A stretch of DNA of 64,000 bases, taken from Winogradskyella aurantiaca (GTDB lineage: Bacteria > Bacteroidota > Bacteroidia > Flavobacteriales > Flavobacteriaceae). Positions 15,516-24,996 of the stretch are shown piece after piece. Below the pieces are notes generated by a model. The model searched no databases and was not told where the DNA came from. It saw only the letters and a list, made by a program, of their open reading frames with translations. A program made the translations under genes and the position numbers. Location: positions 124,001 through 188,000 of the forward strand of contig NZ_QKTV01000004.1 in NCBI RefSeq assembly GCF_003362725.1, written 5' to 3'. How positions within the stretch are numbered: position 1 is the first letter of the stretch; the number at the start of each line of letters is the position of its first letter.

Positions 15516-16409
15516 ATGAAATGGAAAGGCCAACGCCGCAGTTCTAATGTTAGAGATCAAAGGGGGCAATCGGCAAGAGGAGCCGGTGGCATTAGCCCCA
15601 TGCTAATTGCTCCTTTAATTCGATTACTTTTTTCTAAAAAAGGGCTCATTATTGTCGGTATATTTCTTGTTTTCTCCTATTTCACTGGTATTAATCCATT
15701 AAGTGTTATCGGACAGTTTTTTACTGGTGGAGGGCAACCTGTTCAAACCAGCAATACTTATCAAGGGTCTGTTGAAGAAAATGAGTTAGCAGAGTTTACT
15801 AAAACCATTCTGGCCAGTACCGAGGATGTCTGGCATCAAATCTTACCAAACTACGAAGAACCACAATTGGTTCTATTCACCAATTCTGTTAGCTCGGCCT
15901 GTGGATTTGCTTCCAGTGCTACGGGTCCTTTCTATTGTCCTGGAGACCGGACTATTTACATTGACCTAAGTTTTTTTAAAGACATGGAACGCCAACTAAA
16001 TGCCCCTGGAGATTTTGCACAGGCCTACGTCATTGCGCATGAGGTTGGTCATCACGTCCAAAATCTGATGGGTATTACTGATGAAATGCAAAAAGTTCGT
16101 CAACGTGTTTCCAAATCTGAATACAACAGATACTCGGTGCGCTTGGAACTTCAGGCCGACTTTTATGCTGGTGTTTGGGCCAACCACTCTCAAGAGATGA
16201 CGCAATGGATGGAGGCAGGTGATCTTGCAGAAGCCTTGAATGCTGCCAATGCCATAGGTGATGACAGGCTGCAAAAAAACGCCACGGGAAAAGTGATTCC
16301 AGATTCGTTTACCCATGGGACTTCTGCTCAACGCGTGCGCTGGTTTAAAAAAGGTTTTGAAACTGGGGACATACGTCAGGGTGATACTTTTACTACAAAT
16401 AATCTCTAA
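15516..16409 (+). CDS. ypfJ: Neutral zinc metallopeptidase, YpfJ family
   Basis: The 297-residue product starts with the family's basic N terminus (MKWKGQRRSSNVRDQRG). A single membrane helix lies at about 42-62 and the globular domain extends into the periplasm. The catalytic motif H-E-V-G-H-H lies near residue 174 in I-A-H-E-V-G-H-H-V-Q-N. A downstream R-L-E-L-Q-A-D-F-Y-A-G-V-W near residue 210 supplies the glutamate/aspartate ligands, as in the YpfJ family. The natural substrate is not known. Two further metal-protease-like genes flank it on the same strand (13582 and 16531). Confidence 0.85.
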   Translation: MKWKGQRRSSNVRDQRGQSARGAGGISPMLIAPLIRLLFSKKGLIIVGIFLVFSYFTGINPLSVIGQFFTGGGQPVQTSNTYQGSVEENELAEFTKTILASTEDVWHQILPNYEEPQLVLFTNSVSSACGFASSATGPFYCPGDRTIYIDLSFFKDMERQLNAPGDFAQAYVIAHEVGHHVQNLMGITDEMQKVRQRVSKSEYNRYSVRLELQADFYAGVWANHSQEMTQWMEAGDLAEALNAANAIGDDRLQKNATGKVIPDSFTHGTSAQRVRWFKKGFETGDIRQGDTFTTNNL

Positions 16410-16530
16410 TTTTAGAATTCGACTCAATAGGCGTTAAATAAAAGCTAAAAATACTAACCCCTTCCAATAAGTACACTGCCTTATGCGTATTTTCATGCGA
16501 ATTTTTTAAAAACCGACTATTTTGAAACAG

Positions 16531-19011
16531 ATGACAATTCGCATCCTGTTTGTGGCACTTGCTTTGTTTGCATACTCTTGTAAGTCTTCAAAAAAAGCCA
16601 GTAAATCTAAAGCCAACACAGCAGCTGCAAAACCACCAGCCAAAAAACCTGGAAAGAATGACATTCAACCTTATGATAAGGTAATTACTAAAAAAGCCAT
16701 TACGGATAAAGGACTATTTGATGTTCATAAAATTGATGACAAGTTCTTTTATGAAATCCCAGACACTTTGTTTGAACGAGAAATGCTCATGGTCACTCGA
16801 ATTGCAAAAACTGCAAGTGGTATCGGTTTTGGTGGTGAAAAGCAAAATGAACAAGTTATCAGATGGCAGAAAAAAGACAAAAAAGTGCTTCTTAGAGTGG
16901 TTTCTTTTTCAATTGTTGCGGCAGACTCCTTGCCAATTCATCAGGCAGTAGTTAATTCTAATTTTGAGCCTGTTTTGGCCACCTTCCCTATTAAAGCTTT
17001 TAATAAAGACAGTACAAACACAGTCATTGACGTGACCCCTTTATTTACAAAAGATGTTAAAGCATTGGGATTTCCTGATTCAAGAAGACAACAATATAGG
17101 ATCACAAGACTTGACAATGATAAATCATTTATTGAATCATTAAAAAGTTATCCTATCAATATTGAAGCACGTCATGTTAAAACCTATAATGCTGGAAGAC
17201 CACCTTCTAACAGCAGCACAGGAACTATTTCATTAGAAATTAATAACTCCATGATTCTATTACCTGAAGTCCCAATGACAAAAAGGATATTTGATCAAAG
17301 AGTAGGCTGGTTTACAGCTGGACAAGTCGATTATGGTTTGGACAATCAAAAGAGCGAGACCGTCAGTTACCTAAGACGCTGGAGGTTAGAAGTTAAAGAT
17401 GAAGATATTGAAAAATTTAAGCGAGGCGAATTGGTAGAACCTAAAAAACAAATTGTTTATTATATCGACCCTGCAACACCAATGAAATGGCGTAAATATC
17501 TTAAACAAGGGGTGAATGATTGGCAAGTAGCCTTTGAAGCTGCTGGTTTTAAAAATGCCATCATTGCCAAGGACCCTCCAACCCCTGAAGAGGACCCAGA
17601 ATGGAGTCCTGAAGATGCAAGATATTCAGTAATACGCTATTTTGCATCACCTATACGTAATGCATATGGTCCACATGTTGCTGATCCTAGATCAGGAGAA
17701 ATACTTGAGAGTGATATTGGTTGGTATCACAATGTCATGACCTTGCTTAGAAACTGGTTCTTTGTGCAAACTGCTGCCATTAACCCAGACGCCAGAGGGG
17801 TTGCCTTTAAAGACGAAGTTATGGGGCGCTTGATACGTTTTGTGTCTTCTCATGAAGTAGGACATACCTTGGGTTTACCGCATAACATGGGTAGTTCTGT
17901 GGCCTATCCAGTTGAAAAACTAAGAGATGCTGAATTCACTCAAAAATACGGTACAGCGCCATCGATTATGGATTACGCTCGATTTAACTACGTGGCACAA
18001 CCAGGTGACGAAGGTGTTGCTTTAATGCCCAACATAGGGGTTTATGACAAGTATTCTATTATGTGGGGTTATAAACCAATACTTGATGCCGCCTCTGCAG
18101 AAGATGAAAAGAAAACTCTAGATAGTTGGATACTTGAACATGCCGGTGACCCGATGTACCGTTTTGGTCGTCAGCAATTTGGTGTCATTGACCCAAGCTC
18201 TCAAACAGAAGATCTTGGTGATGATGCGGTTTTGGCTAGTGAATATGGTATTGCCAACTTAAAGCGTATTATACCAAACTTAATTGAATGGACAGCTGAA
18301 GATGGTAAGAACTATGACGATCTTGAAACCATGTATCGAGAAGTTCTTGGACAGTTTAGTCGCTATATGGGGCACGTGTCTTCCAACATTGGTGGTGTTT
18401 ATGAATATTACAAGACTTATGATCAGGAAGGTGCTGTTTACACTCATGTGGATGCTGACCATCAGAAAAAGTGTATGGCATTTATTCAAGATCAATTATT
18501 TACCACACCCGATTGGATGTTAGATAATGAGATCTTTAATAAGATTGAAAGTGCCGGACATATTGAGCGTGTTAGAGGAATTCAAACCCGAACACTTAAT
18601 AATATGATGGATTTTGGAAGAATGCAACGTCTTCTTGAAAATGAGAACATCAATGGTTCTTCGGCTTATGGCCTATATGATATGATGAAAGACTTACGAA
18701 GCGGTTTATTCTCAGAACTTCGTACAGGTAAAACGATTGATATCTACAGAAGAAACCTTCAACGTGCCTACATTGACCGAATGGAGTTTATTATGACCAA
18801 TGATCAACCTTCTGTTCCAGCACAATTCAGAAGATTCTTTGGTGGCACTAGAGTCAACGTAAGTCAATCCGATATACGTGCAGTAGTAAGAGCAGAACTT
18901 AAGTCATTAAGATCACAATTGCGCTCGGCTGGTGGTGCTGATACCATGAGTCGTATCCACATTGCAGACGCATTAGAACGTGTCAATAAGATTTTAGACC
19001 CTAATGGGTAA
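16531..19011 (+). CDS. Large secreted zinc-dependent metalloprotease (DUF5117/DUF5118/DUF4953 type)
   Basis: The product is 826 residues from the ATG at 16531 (an in-frame TTG at 16522 would add three). The signal is a lipoprotein type ending F-A-Y-S-C. A Lys/Ala-rich linker precedes DUF5118/DUF5117-like domains. The extended zinc motif S-H-E-V-G-H-T-L-G-L-P-H-N lies near residue 440, fitting metzincin HExxHxxGxxH, with a later S-I-M-D-Y as the Met-turn. This layout is common in Bacteroidota outer-membrane proteases of unknown substrate. A strong terminator follows. Confidence 0.85.
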   Translation: MTIRILFVALALFAYSCKSSKKASKSKANTAAAKPPAKKPGKNDIQPYDKVITKKAITDKGLFDVHKIDDKFFYEIPDTLFEREMLMVTRIAKTASGIGFGGEKQNEQVIRWQKKDKKVLLRVVSFSIVAADSLPIHQAVVNSNFEPVLATFPIKAFNKDSTNTVIDVTPLFTKDVKALGFPDSRRQQYRITRLDNDKSFIESLKSYPINIEARHVKTYNAGRPPSNSSTGTISLEINNSMILLPEVPMTKRIFDQRVGWFTAGQVDYGLDNQKSETVSYLRRWRLEVKDEDIEKFKRGELVEPKKQIVYYIDPATPMKWRKYLKQGVNDWQVAFEAAGFKNAIIAKDPPTPEEDPEWSPEDARYSVIRYFASPIRNAYGPHVADPRSGEILESDIGWYHNVMTLLRNWFFVQTAAINPDARGVAFKDEVMGRLIRFVSSHEVGHTLGLPHNMGSSVAYPVEKLRDAEFTQKYGTAPSIMDYARFNYVAQPGDEGVALMPNIGVYDKYSIMWGYKPILDAASAEDEKKTLDSWILEHAGDPMYRFGRQQFGVIDPSSQTEDLGDDAVLASEYGIANLKRIIPNLIEWTAEDGKNYDDLETMYREVLGQFSRYMGHVSSNIGGVYEYYKTYDQEGAVYTHVDADHQKKCMAFIQDQLFTTPDWMLDNEIFNKIESAGHIERVRGIQTRTLNNMMDFGRMQRLLENENINGSSAYGLYDMMKDLRSGLFSELRTGKTIDIYRRNLQRAYIDRMEFIMTNDQPSVPAQFRRFFGGTRVNVSQSDIRAVVRAELKSLRSQLRSAGGADTMSRIHIADALERVNKILDPNG

Positions 19012-19032
19012 ATCCCAGATTCTATAATAATT

Positions 19033-19062
19033 AAAAGGCCTCATAAAAGAGGCCTTTTTTTA
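19033..19062. terminator. Strong bidirectional terminator
   Basis: AAAAGGCCTC (19033-19042) pairs with GAGGCCTTTT (19049-19058) around the loop ATAAAA, followed by a T run. It lies between convergent genes (metalloprotease, and alpha/beta hydrolases on the other strand), and its A and T flanks suit both directions. Confidence 0.85.
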
Positions 19063-19875
19063 TTTTAAGGCTTTATCCAGAGCCCTATGAAAACCATCAA
19101 AGTCGACTAAGTTGTTATGGTCTCCCCTCTCAATGGTAATAAATTCAAGACCATCCGGTTTAAGAGCGGCCAATTTTTGTGCCGATTTATATGGCACCAC
19201 ACTATCGTCTGTGCCGTGAATTATGGTCACGGGAACATTTACATCTGGAATGTATTTATAACTGGGAAACTTATAGGTCATTAATTTCTCAACGGGAAAA
19301 ATAGGAAATCGGTACTGCACCACATCTACAATACTATAGTATGGTGTTTCCAGTAGAAGTTGCTGACAAATTCTCTTTGAGGCCAGATAGCTTGAAATCC
19401 CAGTCCCTAAGGATCTGCCGTATAATACAATCTCTTCGGGCCTGTATTTGGTTAGTAGAAAATCATATATATGTTCGGCGTCATTATAAAAAGCCATTTC
19501 AGAGCGTGGGCCTTTACTTTTTCCATAGGATCGGTAATCCCAGACCAGCACATCATAATTGTACTTGACAAATCGCGAAGCTATCTCTCCCCAACGACTA
19601 AGGTCACCTGCATTTCCATGACTGTATAAAATGACACCTTTGGGTTGCGCACTTTTAAAATACAGCGCATTTAATCTAACTCCTTCTTCAGGTTTAAAAT
19701 TCAATTCTTCAAATGGAAGGTCAAATTGGAAAGTATACGATTCTTCCAATTGTGTTGGGAGAAATAAGAGTTTTTCTTGAAAGAGATAAAGTGCCGATCC
19801 AATCACAATATAGAGACCTATTAATAGTATGATACCATTTTTAAACTTTCGATTTTTTCTTCCCGTGATTGACAT
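19060..19875 (-). CDS. Alpha/beta hydrolase with N-terminal membrane anchor
   Basis: From the ATG at 19875 the product is 271 residues. One N-terminal hydrophobic helix anchors it, and the hydrolase domain shows the nucleophile elbow G-R-S-L-G-T-G, the acid in H-G-T-D-D-S-V-V and the His in E-R-G-D-H-N-N-L. These are the triad of the BAAT/S9-like alpha/beta hydrolases related to YqkD/abhydrolase-12. A TTG at 19893 would extend it but enlarge the overlap with the upstream gene. It is a divergent paralogue of the gene it overlaps (19841-20713), so the pair arose by tandem duplication. The substrate is unknown. Confidence 0.78.
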   Translation of the reverse strand: MSITGRKNRKFKNGIILLIGLYIVIGSALYLFQEKLLFLPTQLEESYTFQFDLPFEELNFKPEEGVRLNALYFKSAQPKGVILYSHGNAGDLSRWGEIASRFVKYNYDVLVWDYRSYGKSKGPRSEMAFYNDAEHIYDFLLTKYRPEEIVLYGRSLGTGISSYLASKRICQQLLLETPYYSIVDVVQYRFPIFPVEKLMTYKFPSYKYIPDVNVPVTIIHGTDDSVVPYKSAQKLAALKPDGLEFITIERGDHNNLVDFDGFHRALDKALK

Positions 19876-20713
19876 GAATGCTTGTAGTTTCAAAATCGAT
19901 TTTATTAGGCTTAGCCTTTAGAATGCGATCTAATATTTTATGATAGGACTCGAAAGTATTTAAATCTTTATGACCTCCTCCGATGATACTGTGCAACGTT
20001 GTGTTTTTTGGATTCACTTTAGACAACTTGACACTAGTTTTAAAAGGAATCAGTTTATCATTGGTGCCATGAATAATGTGAATGGGGCATCGGACATACT
20101 TAAGCCACTTATATGTTGGCAAAGGGTATTTAATAAGAACCGATAAGGGCATAAAAGGCATGTAACGCGAGGTGACTTTTGTAAGACTGTAATAAGGAGC
20201 GTCTAAAATGAGCATTTTGGGATGGTTCATTGAGGCGAGTTTTGCGGCAAAGCCTGAACCCAGTGAACGTCCGTATAGAACTATTTGATCTTCAGGAACC
20301 AGTTCCTTTAGCTTATTATAAATAACTTGAAGATCTCTTTTAATTGCTTTTTGTGAACGCTTGCCAGTACTTTTGCCAAACCCTCTGTAATCAACCATAA
20401 GCACGTTATAGCCATGTCTTGTAAAATCTACAGCAAACTTTCCCCAGCCTTTAATACTCTTAGAATTTCCCTTTAAATATAGAACTATGCCTTTGCTTTC
20501 ACCCTTGGGGATAAACCGCAAACCATTAATAATAGCCCCATCTCTAGTTTCAAGATTGTATTCTCTAGTGGTTTGATTCTTATAATGAAATTCAAAATTG
20601 TCGGGTAATTTTTCTGGCTTAAATAGGAAGTAATCCTGTAGATAATATAGTAGGATGCTTATAACCACATAAGCAATCAGAACAATAACAAGTACAGATA
20701 TCCAATAAGACAT
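19841..20713 (-). CDS. Alpha/beta hydrolase, paralogue of the downstream gene
   Basis: The 290-residue protein begins with a membrane helix (about residues 4-27). It carries G-R-S-L-G-S-G as nucleophile elbow near residue 147, H-G-T-N-D-K-L-I-P-F as acid turn and G-G-H-K-D-L-N as His. The order, spacing and N-terminal D-Y-F-L-F-K-P-E-K-L block match the following gene closely. The 3' end overlaps the downstream start by 35 bases. The active site faces the periplasm or cytoplasm depending on the anchor orientation, which the sequence does not settle. Confidence 0.8.
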   Translation of the reverse strand: MSYWISVLVIVLIAYVVISILLYYLQDYFLFKPEKLPDNFEFHYKNQTTREYNLETRDGAIINGLRFIPKGESKGIVLYLKGNSKSIKGWGKFAVDFTRHGYNVLMVDYRGFGKSTGKRSQKAIKRDLQVIYNKLKELVPEDQIVLYGRSLGSGFAAKLASMNHPKMLILDAPYYSLTKVTSRYMPFMPLSVLIKYPLPTYKWLKYVRCPIHIIHGTNDKLIPFKTSVKLSKVNPKNTTLHSIIGGGHKDLNTFESYHKILDRILKAKPNKIDFETTSIHVNHGKKKSKV

Positions 20714-20804
20714 TATTTAATATTCGCTTAGATGTTACAATTTATGAAATTGTTATTTATAAGAGTAAATACAAAAATTAGTCTTTGATTTTAAGAGATT
20801 TAAT

Positions 20805-20812
20805 TACATTTG
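20805..20812 (+). promoter_or_regulatory. -7 box TACATTTG with -33 TTG
   Basis: TACATTTG matches TAnnTTTG and a TTG at 20785-20787 lies 17 bases upstream, a fitting -33/-7 pair. The ATG of the small secreted protein gene is 28 bases downstream. Confidence 0.6.
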
Positions 20813-20839
20813 AGATTCACCTTTTAAAAAATTCGAGAA

Positions 20840-21238
20840 ATGAAAAAAGTATTAGTTATTATGTGCCTTCTGGTAGTAGCAATGAGCTATGGGCAAGATT
20901 TAAAGTCAATGGCCACAAGTACTGCAACCTCCAAAGTGTTAAACAACGATTATATTGATAAGCTAGCTTCTGATCAGGTTAAAAAACTTACCAAGAAGTT
21001 TAACCTATCTGAAAGTCAGCAAACTCAGGCCACTGATTTGGTAATGAAACAACTAAGAAGCGATAAGTTTCAAAGCATGCTTTCCAAATACACTCCAGAG
21101 CAATTAATGAGTTCTGAAGGAAGCGATAACATTACTAAAGCATTAATGGGTAGTGATAGCTTTAAAAAAGACATGGGTGGAATGCTTGACGATGAGCAGA
21201 AAAAAGCGATGAAAAAAGCCAACCTCCCCAAGTATTAG
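20840..21238 (+). CDS. Small secreted protein, CpxP/Spy-like helices
   Basis: The 132-residue product has a signal peptide ending A-M-S-Y-G-Q. The mature part is helical and Lys/Asp/Gln-rich: V-K-K-L-T-K-K-F-N-L-S-E-S-Q-Q-T-Q-A recalls helices of periplasmic chaperone-like Spy/CpxP proteins (a K-x-x-x-L-T/S-x-x-Q-x pattern). The tail is methionine-rich (G-G-M-L-D-D-E-Q-K-K-A-M-K-K). It precedes a second Spy/CpxP-like gene by about 100 bases, suggesting a pair of related stress proteins. Homology is not certain. Confidence 0.55.
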   Translation: MKKVLVIMCLLVVAMSYGQDLKSMATSTATSKVLNNDYIDKLASDQVKKLTKKFNLSESQQTQATDLVMKQLRSDKFQSMLSKYTPEQLMSSEGSDNITKALMGSDSFKKDMGGMLDDEQKKAMKKANLPKY

Positions 21239-21341
21239 ATCAACAACTTTTATCAATGTTAATTATTTGATAAAGTATAGTTATTCATTAAACTTATCTT
21301 GCTCTAGGCTGTCTTAACATTGAACGTAAAATAAATTAATC

Positions 21342-21785
21342 ATGAAAAATATCTTTCTTATAGCGTTTAGTTTATTCTTTGCTGTGGCGATGTCACATGC
21401 CCAGGAAAGAAATTGGAACGAAGCTACCAAAAAGGAAATGAAACGAAAAGGGCAAGGAAAAAGCCCTGAAGAGCGCGCTAAAATTCAAACTGCAGAGATG
21501 AGTAAATCTCTGGATTTAACTTCAGACCAAGCTGTGGAAGTTGAAGCAGCACTTTTGGACTTTCATAGCGAAATGGAACAAACCAGATTATCTGTTAACA
21601 AAACCCATCAAAATATGAGTCCAGATGAGCGCAAAGAGATGAAAAACAAACATCTTCAAGCTCAGGATAAGCTTAAGAATAAAATGAAATTGGTACTTAA
21701 CGAAGATCAATATGCCAGTTTCCTTTCAAAAATGGGGGAAATGCAACGTAAAATGCGTAAACGCAGAGCTGAAGGTAAAAGATAA
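21342..21785 (+). CDS. Secreted Spy/CpxP-like protein
   Basis: The 147-residue protein has a signal peptide ending M-S-H-A-Q. The mature part is wholly helical and highly charged, with S-L-D-L-T-S-D-Q-A-V-E-V-E-A-A-L-L near residue 55 and M-K-L-V-L-N-E-D-Q-Y-A-S-F near residue 117. These are the two recurring Spy/CpxP LTxxQ-like helix motifs that in enterobacteria bind unfolded proteins in the periplasm. The C terminus is very basic. A strong terminator follows. A role as a small periplasmic chaperone is inferred only. Confidence 0.55.
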   Translation: MKNIFLIAFSLFFAVAMSHAQERNWNEATKKEMKRKGQGKSPEERAKIQTAEMSKSLDLTSDQAVEVEAALLDFHSEMEQTRLSVNKTHQNMSPDERKEMKNKHLQAQDKLKNKMKLVLNEDQYASFLSKMGEMQRKMRKRRAEGKR

Positions 21786-21802
21786 AAATCAACTTGACGT
21801 TT

Positions 21803-21831
21803 AAAAAAAGGCCGCATTTGCGGCTTTTTTT
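21803..21831. terminator. Bidirectional terminator
   Basis: GCCGC (21811-21815) pairs with GCGGC (21820-21824) around loop ATTT, flanked by seven A residues (21803-21809) and seven T residues (21825-21831). It serves the forward secreted-protein gene and the convergent hemL gene, whose stop it overlaps. Confidence 0.8.
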
Positions 21832-23116
21832 ATATCAGTTTTGTAAAGGCTCTAACGCCATCCAAAGTTTCCTCCAAATCAGATTGACTAAGCGCATCGG
21901 AAATAAACCAGGATTCATAAGCACTCGGGGCTATATAAATGCCACAATCCAGCATGCAATGAAACAACTTATTAAAGTGTTCCATATTGCAGCTACTAGC
22001 CTGAGTAAAATTGGTGACTTCTGTATTGGTAAAATGTACCGATAGCATGGACCCAACTTGATTAGTTATAAATTCAACTCCAGCTTTTTCTAATATTTCG
22101 GATATTCCTTTATTAAGAAAACTTGTTTTATCATTCAGTCGAGTAAACAACTCAGCATCATTATTTATTGAATAGAGCATGGCCAAGCCAGCAGACATAG
22201 CCAGTGGGTTCCCACTTAGAGTTCCTGCTTGATAAACAGGCCCTTCTGGAGCCAGGTAATTCATAATTTTATTTGGTCCTGCAAATGCACCAACTGGTAA
22301 TCCACCCCCTATAACCTTGCCAAAACACACAAGATCAGCGGTGACCCCAAATAATTCTTGCGCTCCTCCTTTGGCCAACCTGAAACCGGTCATAACTTCA
22401 TCAAAAATTAACAAGATATCGTTGTTGGTGCAGATGTCTCTTAATCCATTTAAAAATCCATCATTAGGAGGAATACAACCCATATTTCCAGCCACGGGTT
22501 CAAGAATAATTGCCGCAATTTCACCAGAATTCTGTTCGACTATTGATTTTACATGATCCAAATCATTATATACAGCTAGCAAGGTGTCCTTTGCTGTTCC
22601 TTGCGTAACACCAGGACTGTTAGGTGACCCAAAGGTAACTGCTCCACTTCCAGCCTGTATTAGAAATGAATCGCTATGACCATGGTAACATCCCTCAAAT
22701 TTTATAATCTTGTCTTTTCCTGTATAACCTCTTGCCAATCGAATGGCACTCATACAAGCTTCTGTTCCAGAATTGACAAATCGGATCTTATCAATCCCAG
22801 GTACCATACTCACGGCCAATTCGGCAATTTGGGTCTCTAATTCGGTAGGCATACCATAAGAGGTTCCTAGCTTTGTTCGGTCAATAACAGCATCAACTAC
22901 TGGGGGATAGGCATGACCTAAAATCATTGGCCCCCATGAATTAATATAATCTATATACCTGTTGTCGTCTTCATCATAGACATAAGGCCCTTTGGCAGAC
23001 TTAGCAAAAATTGGCGTACCACCAACAGCTTTAAATGCTCTTACCGGAGAATTAACACCACCAGGAATGACCTCCTGAGCAGTTTTAAAAAGTTCGCTAC
23101 TTCTTTTGTATAGCAT
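21830..23116 (-). CDS. hemL: Glutamate-1-semialdehyde 2,1-aminomutase
   Basis: HemL converts glutamate-1-semialdehyde to 5-aminolevulinate in the C5 route of heme synthesis, using PLP/PMP in the cytoplasm. The 428-residue length is right. Sequence marks are the N-terminal [12 protein letters not shown], the E-G-C-Y-H-G-H-S-D region, D-E-V-M-T-G-F-R and the PLP-binding lysine in [11 protein letters not shown] near residue 267. The gene starts 1 base after the stop of the glucosaminidase-LysM gene and is last in that operon. Its end overlaps the bidirectional terminator. Confidence 0.97.
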   Translation of the reverse strand: MLYKRSSELFKTAQEVIPGGVNSPVRAFKAVGGTPIFAKSAKGPYVYDEDDNRYIDYINSWGPMILGHAYPPVVDAVIDRTKLGTSYGMPTELETQIAELAVSMVPGIDKIRFVNSGTEACMSAIRLARGYTGKDKIIKFEGCYHGHSDSFLIQAGSGAVTFGSPNSPGVTQGTAKDTLLAVYNDLDHVKSIVEQNSGEIAAIILEPVAGNMGCIPPNDGFLNGLRDICTNNDILLIFDEVMTGFRLAKGGAQELFGVTADLVCFGKVIGGGLPVGAFAGPNKIMNYLAPEGPVYQAGTLSGNPLAMSAGLAMLYSINNDAELFTRLNDKTSFLNKGISEILEKAGVEFITNQVGSMLSVHFTNTEVTNFTQASSCNMEHFNKLFHCMLDCGIYIAPSAYESWFISDALSQSDLEETLDGVRAFTKLI

Positions 23117-23117
23117 A

Positions 23118-23999
23118 TTATTTATTTGAAACTTTTAATGTTTGACCAATATTTATAGTATTATCTGTAAGCCCATTAAGTGATTTTATCTGATCCACAC
23201 TAATTCCAAACCTTCTTGATAAACTAAAAAGGGTATCCCCTTGTTTAACAATGTAGGTACTAATACTTGTAGGAACACTGGCTACAGGTTCAGATTTCTG
23301 TTTTGGAGGAGTTTTTCCTTGCCTTCGACCTTTTTTAAGTCCTTCTCTGTCAAAGTCATCTAAATCATTATCCTCAATAAGTGCAATTAGTTTTTTGGGG
23401 TATTTCCGGTCTGTAGCATAACCAGCTTTCTTCAAACCTTTGGCCCATGCTTTGTAATCGTCTTCTTTTAAGTCAAATAAAAATGCATAACGTCCACGTT
23501 GTGTAAGAAACTTTGAATGATCTTCATACGATTTTATGGGATCCTTGTACTTTCTGAAGCATTCTTTAGATCTATCATCATCATGATATATACGAGCACC
23601 TGTCCAACCGTGACACTTAATACCAAAATGATTATTAGCTTCTACTGCTAGTCGACCTCTACCCGATCCAGACTCTAAAATCCCCTGTGCTAATGTGATA
23701 CTTGCGGGAATACCATACCGACGCATCTCGGTTATGGCAATATCAGCGTAATTGGCGATATAAATATCCACAGCACTATTGGACTTTGGAATTCTAACTG
23801 ACGGCTTAGCTATGACCAAGTCCTTTCCTTCCCCGGGTTTTTCAGACTCAATAACCACAGGGGAGGTTTCCATCTTTTCACTGGTCGCCACACGCTCTTT
23901 TTGATTTTTCTTTTTAGTGACTATGCCCTTTTTGGGGCCACAGGAACAAAGGGCCGCAATAACCATCAAAAAGCATATTTTAAAAATTGATTTATTCAT
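23118..23999 (-). CDS. Glucosaminidase-domain lipoprotein with C-terminal LysM
   Basis: The 293-residue product begins with a lipoprotein signal ending L-C-S-C. A mannosyl-glycoprotein endo-beta-N-acetylglucosaminidase domain spans about 75-205, with the catalytic Glu in [13 protein letters not shown] and later [12 protein letters not shown]. After a basic Lys/Gly linker comes a single LysM at about 248-293 ([13 protein letters not shown]). It should cleave peptidoglycan glycan strands from the periplasm. Its start overlaps the upstream gene by 8 bases. Confidence 0.9.
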   Translation of the reverse strand: MNKSIFKICFLMVIAALCSCGPKKGIVTKKKNQKERVATSEKMETSPVVIESEKPGEGKDLVIAKPSVRIPKSNSAVDIYIANYADIAITEMRRYGIPASITLAQGILESGSGRGRLAVEANNHFGIKCHGWTGARIYHDDDRSKECFRKYKDPIKSYEDHSKFLTQRGRYAFLFDLKEDDYKAWAKGLKKAGYATDRKYPKKLIALIEDNDLDDFDREGLKKGRRQGKTPPKQKSEPVASVPTSISTYIVKQGDTLFSLSRRFGISVDQIKSLNGLTDNTINIGQTLKVSNK

Positions 24000-24894
24000 T
24001 AATAAGGGGCTTTTGTAGGCGACTTAAACGCTTATTCATTCCTTTTATACCTTGTAATCCACCTGTATGAATAGCTAATATTTTAGACCCTTTAGGAAAA
24101 TACTTAGCCTCAATTAAATTCATAATTCCGTACATCATTTTACCAGTATAAACAGGATCTAATGGAATGTTATAGCGGGTTTTAAACCAATTTATAAACG
24201 ACACCAGGTCATCATTTATTTTGGCATAACCACCAAAATGATAGTCATAATTCACATCCCAATTAGAATGATTGGCAAATTTACTAATATCTTCTTTTAA
24301 TCCCTGACCCTTTAAGGCCGAAAATCCCATAACATATTGATCAGAAAATGATGCTCTAATAAGACCCGCTAGAGTACCACCTGTACCTACCGAACTACAA
24401 ATAAAGTTGTATTTTTTATCAACTTCGGTTAGAATCTCCTCACAGCCTTTTATAGCCAGTTCATTAGTACCCCCTTCGGGTAATATATACAGATGCTCGT
24501 ATTTGTTCTTGAACCCTTCCAAAAATTCCTGTTGATGCTTTTGTCTGTATACATCTCTGCTTACAAAGTCTAAATGCATACCCATGCTTTGAGCAAATTT
24601 TAGAGTTGGATTTTCATTTATCCGAGCGGCTAGTTCTTCACCGCGAATTATGCCAATAGTGCGCACACCATAAAGCTTTCCTGCGTAGGCGGTAGCAGCA
24701 ATATGATTGGAATAGGCTCCACCAAATGTTAGAAGGGTTTTACACCCCTGTTCTCTGGCTTCAATAAGATTGTATTTAAGTTTGCGAAACTTGTTTCCTG
24801 ATATATGCGGATGAATAAGGTCTTCTCTCCTAATATCCAATTGAATTCCATAATCACCATCAATTTCAATATGTTCCGTCTTAACAATCTGCAT
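23992..24894 (-). CDS. 1-aminocyclopropane-1-carboxylate deaminase / D-cysteine desulfhydrase family PLP enzyme
   Basis: This is a PLP fold-type II enzyme of the ACC deaminase/D-cysteine desulfhydrase group. The start is placed at ATG 24892-24894 (300 residues, MQIVKTEHIEIDG), which fits the -7 box at 24899-24906. A longer frame with 22 extra residues exists but lies upstream of that promoter and is not expected. Evidence: S-G-N-K-F-R-K-L-K with the PLP lysine near residue 35, G-G-A-Y-S-N-H as the substrate loop, and a glycine loop in S-S-V-G-T-G-G-T-L-A. The substrate (ACC, D-Cys or another D-amino acid) is not settled. It heads the operon with the glucosaminidase and hemL. Confidence 0.85.
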   Translation of the reverse strand: MQIVKTEHIEIDGDYGIQLDIRREDLIHPHISGNKFRKLKYNLIEAREQGCKTLLTFGGAYSNHIAATAYAGKLYGVRTIGIIRGEELAARINENPTLKFAQSMGMHLDFVSRDVYRQKHQQEFLEGFKNKYEHLYILPEGGTNELAIKGCEEILTEVDKKYNFICSSVGTGGTLAGLIRASFSDQYVMGFSALKGQGLKEDISKFANHSNWDVNYDYHFGGYAKINDDLVSFINWFKTRYNIPLDPVYTGKMMYGIMNLIEAKYFPKGSKILAIHTGGLQGIKGMNKRLSRLQKPLINE

Positions 24895-24898
24895 AGAG

Positions 24899-24906
24899 CA
24901 AAAATA
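24899..24906 (-). promoter_or_regulatory. -7 box TATTTTTG, start of the ACC-deaminase-like operon
   Basis: On the reverse strand TATTTTTG ends 4 bases before the ATG at 24894, an exact TAnnTTTG. The mRNA would be leaderless or nearly so. It decides the start codon of the gene. Confidence 0.6.
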
Positions 24907-24983
24907 CAATTTGACTAAGATAATTGTGTGATTTATACTCACAATAGCGCACAGCCACACAGGTTTCAGCTCAAATTTTCCGC

Positions 24984-24991
24984 TATCTTTG
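24984..24991 (+). promoter_or_regulatory. -7 box TATCTTTG, divergent from 24899
   Basis: TATCTTTG is an exact TAnnTTTG match ending 5 bases before ATG 24997. It lies in a 102-base divergent intergenic region shared with the reverse promoter at 24899-24906 and gives a near-leaderless mRNA. Confidence 0.6.
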
Positions 24992-24996
24992 TAGAG

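Noticed and set aside
24928-24996. N-terminal extension of the DUF5522-like gene
   Set aside because: It begins upstream of the TATCTTTG promoter box and adds non-conserved residues; the ATG at 24997 fits the domain.
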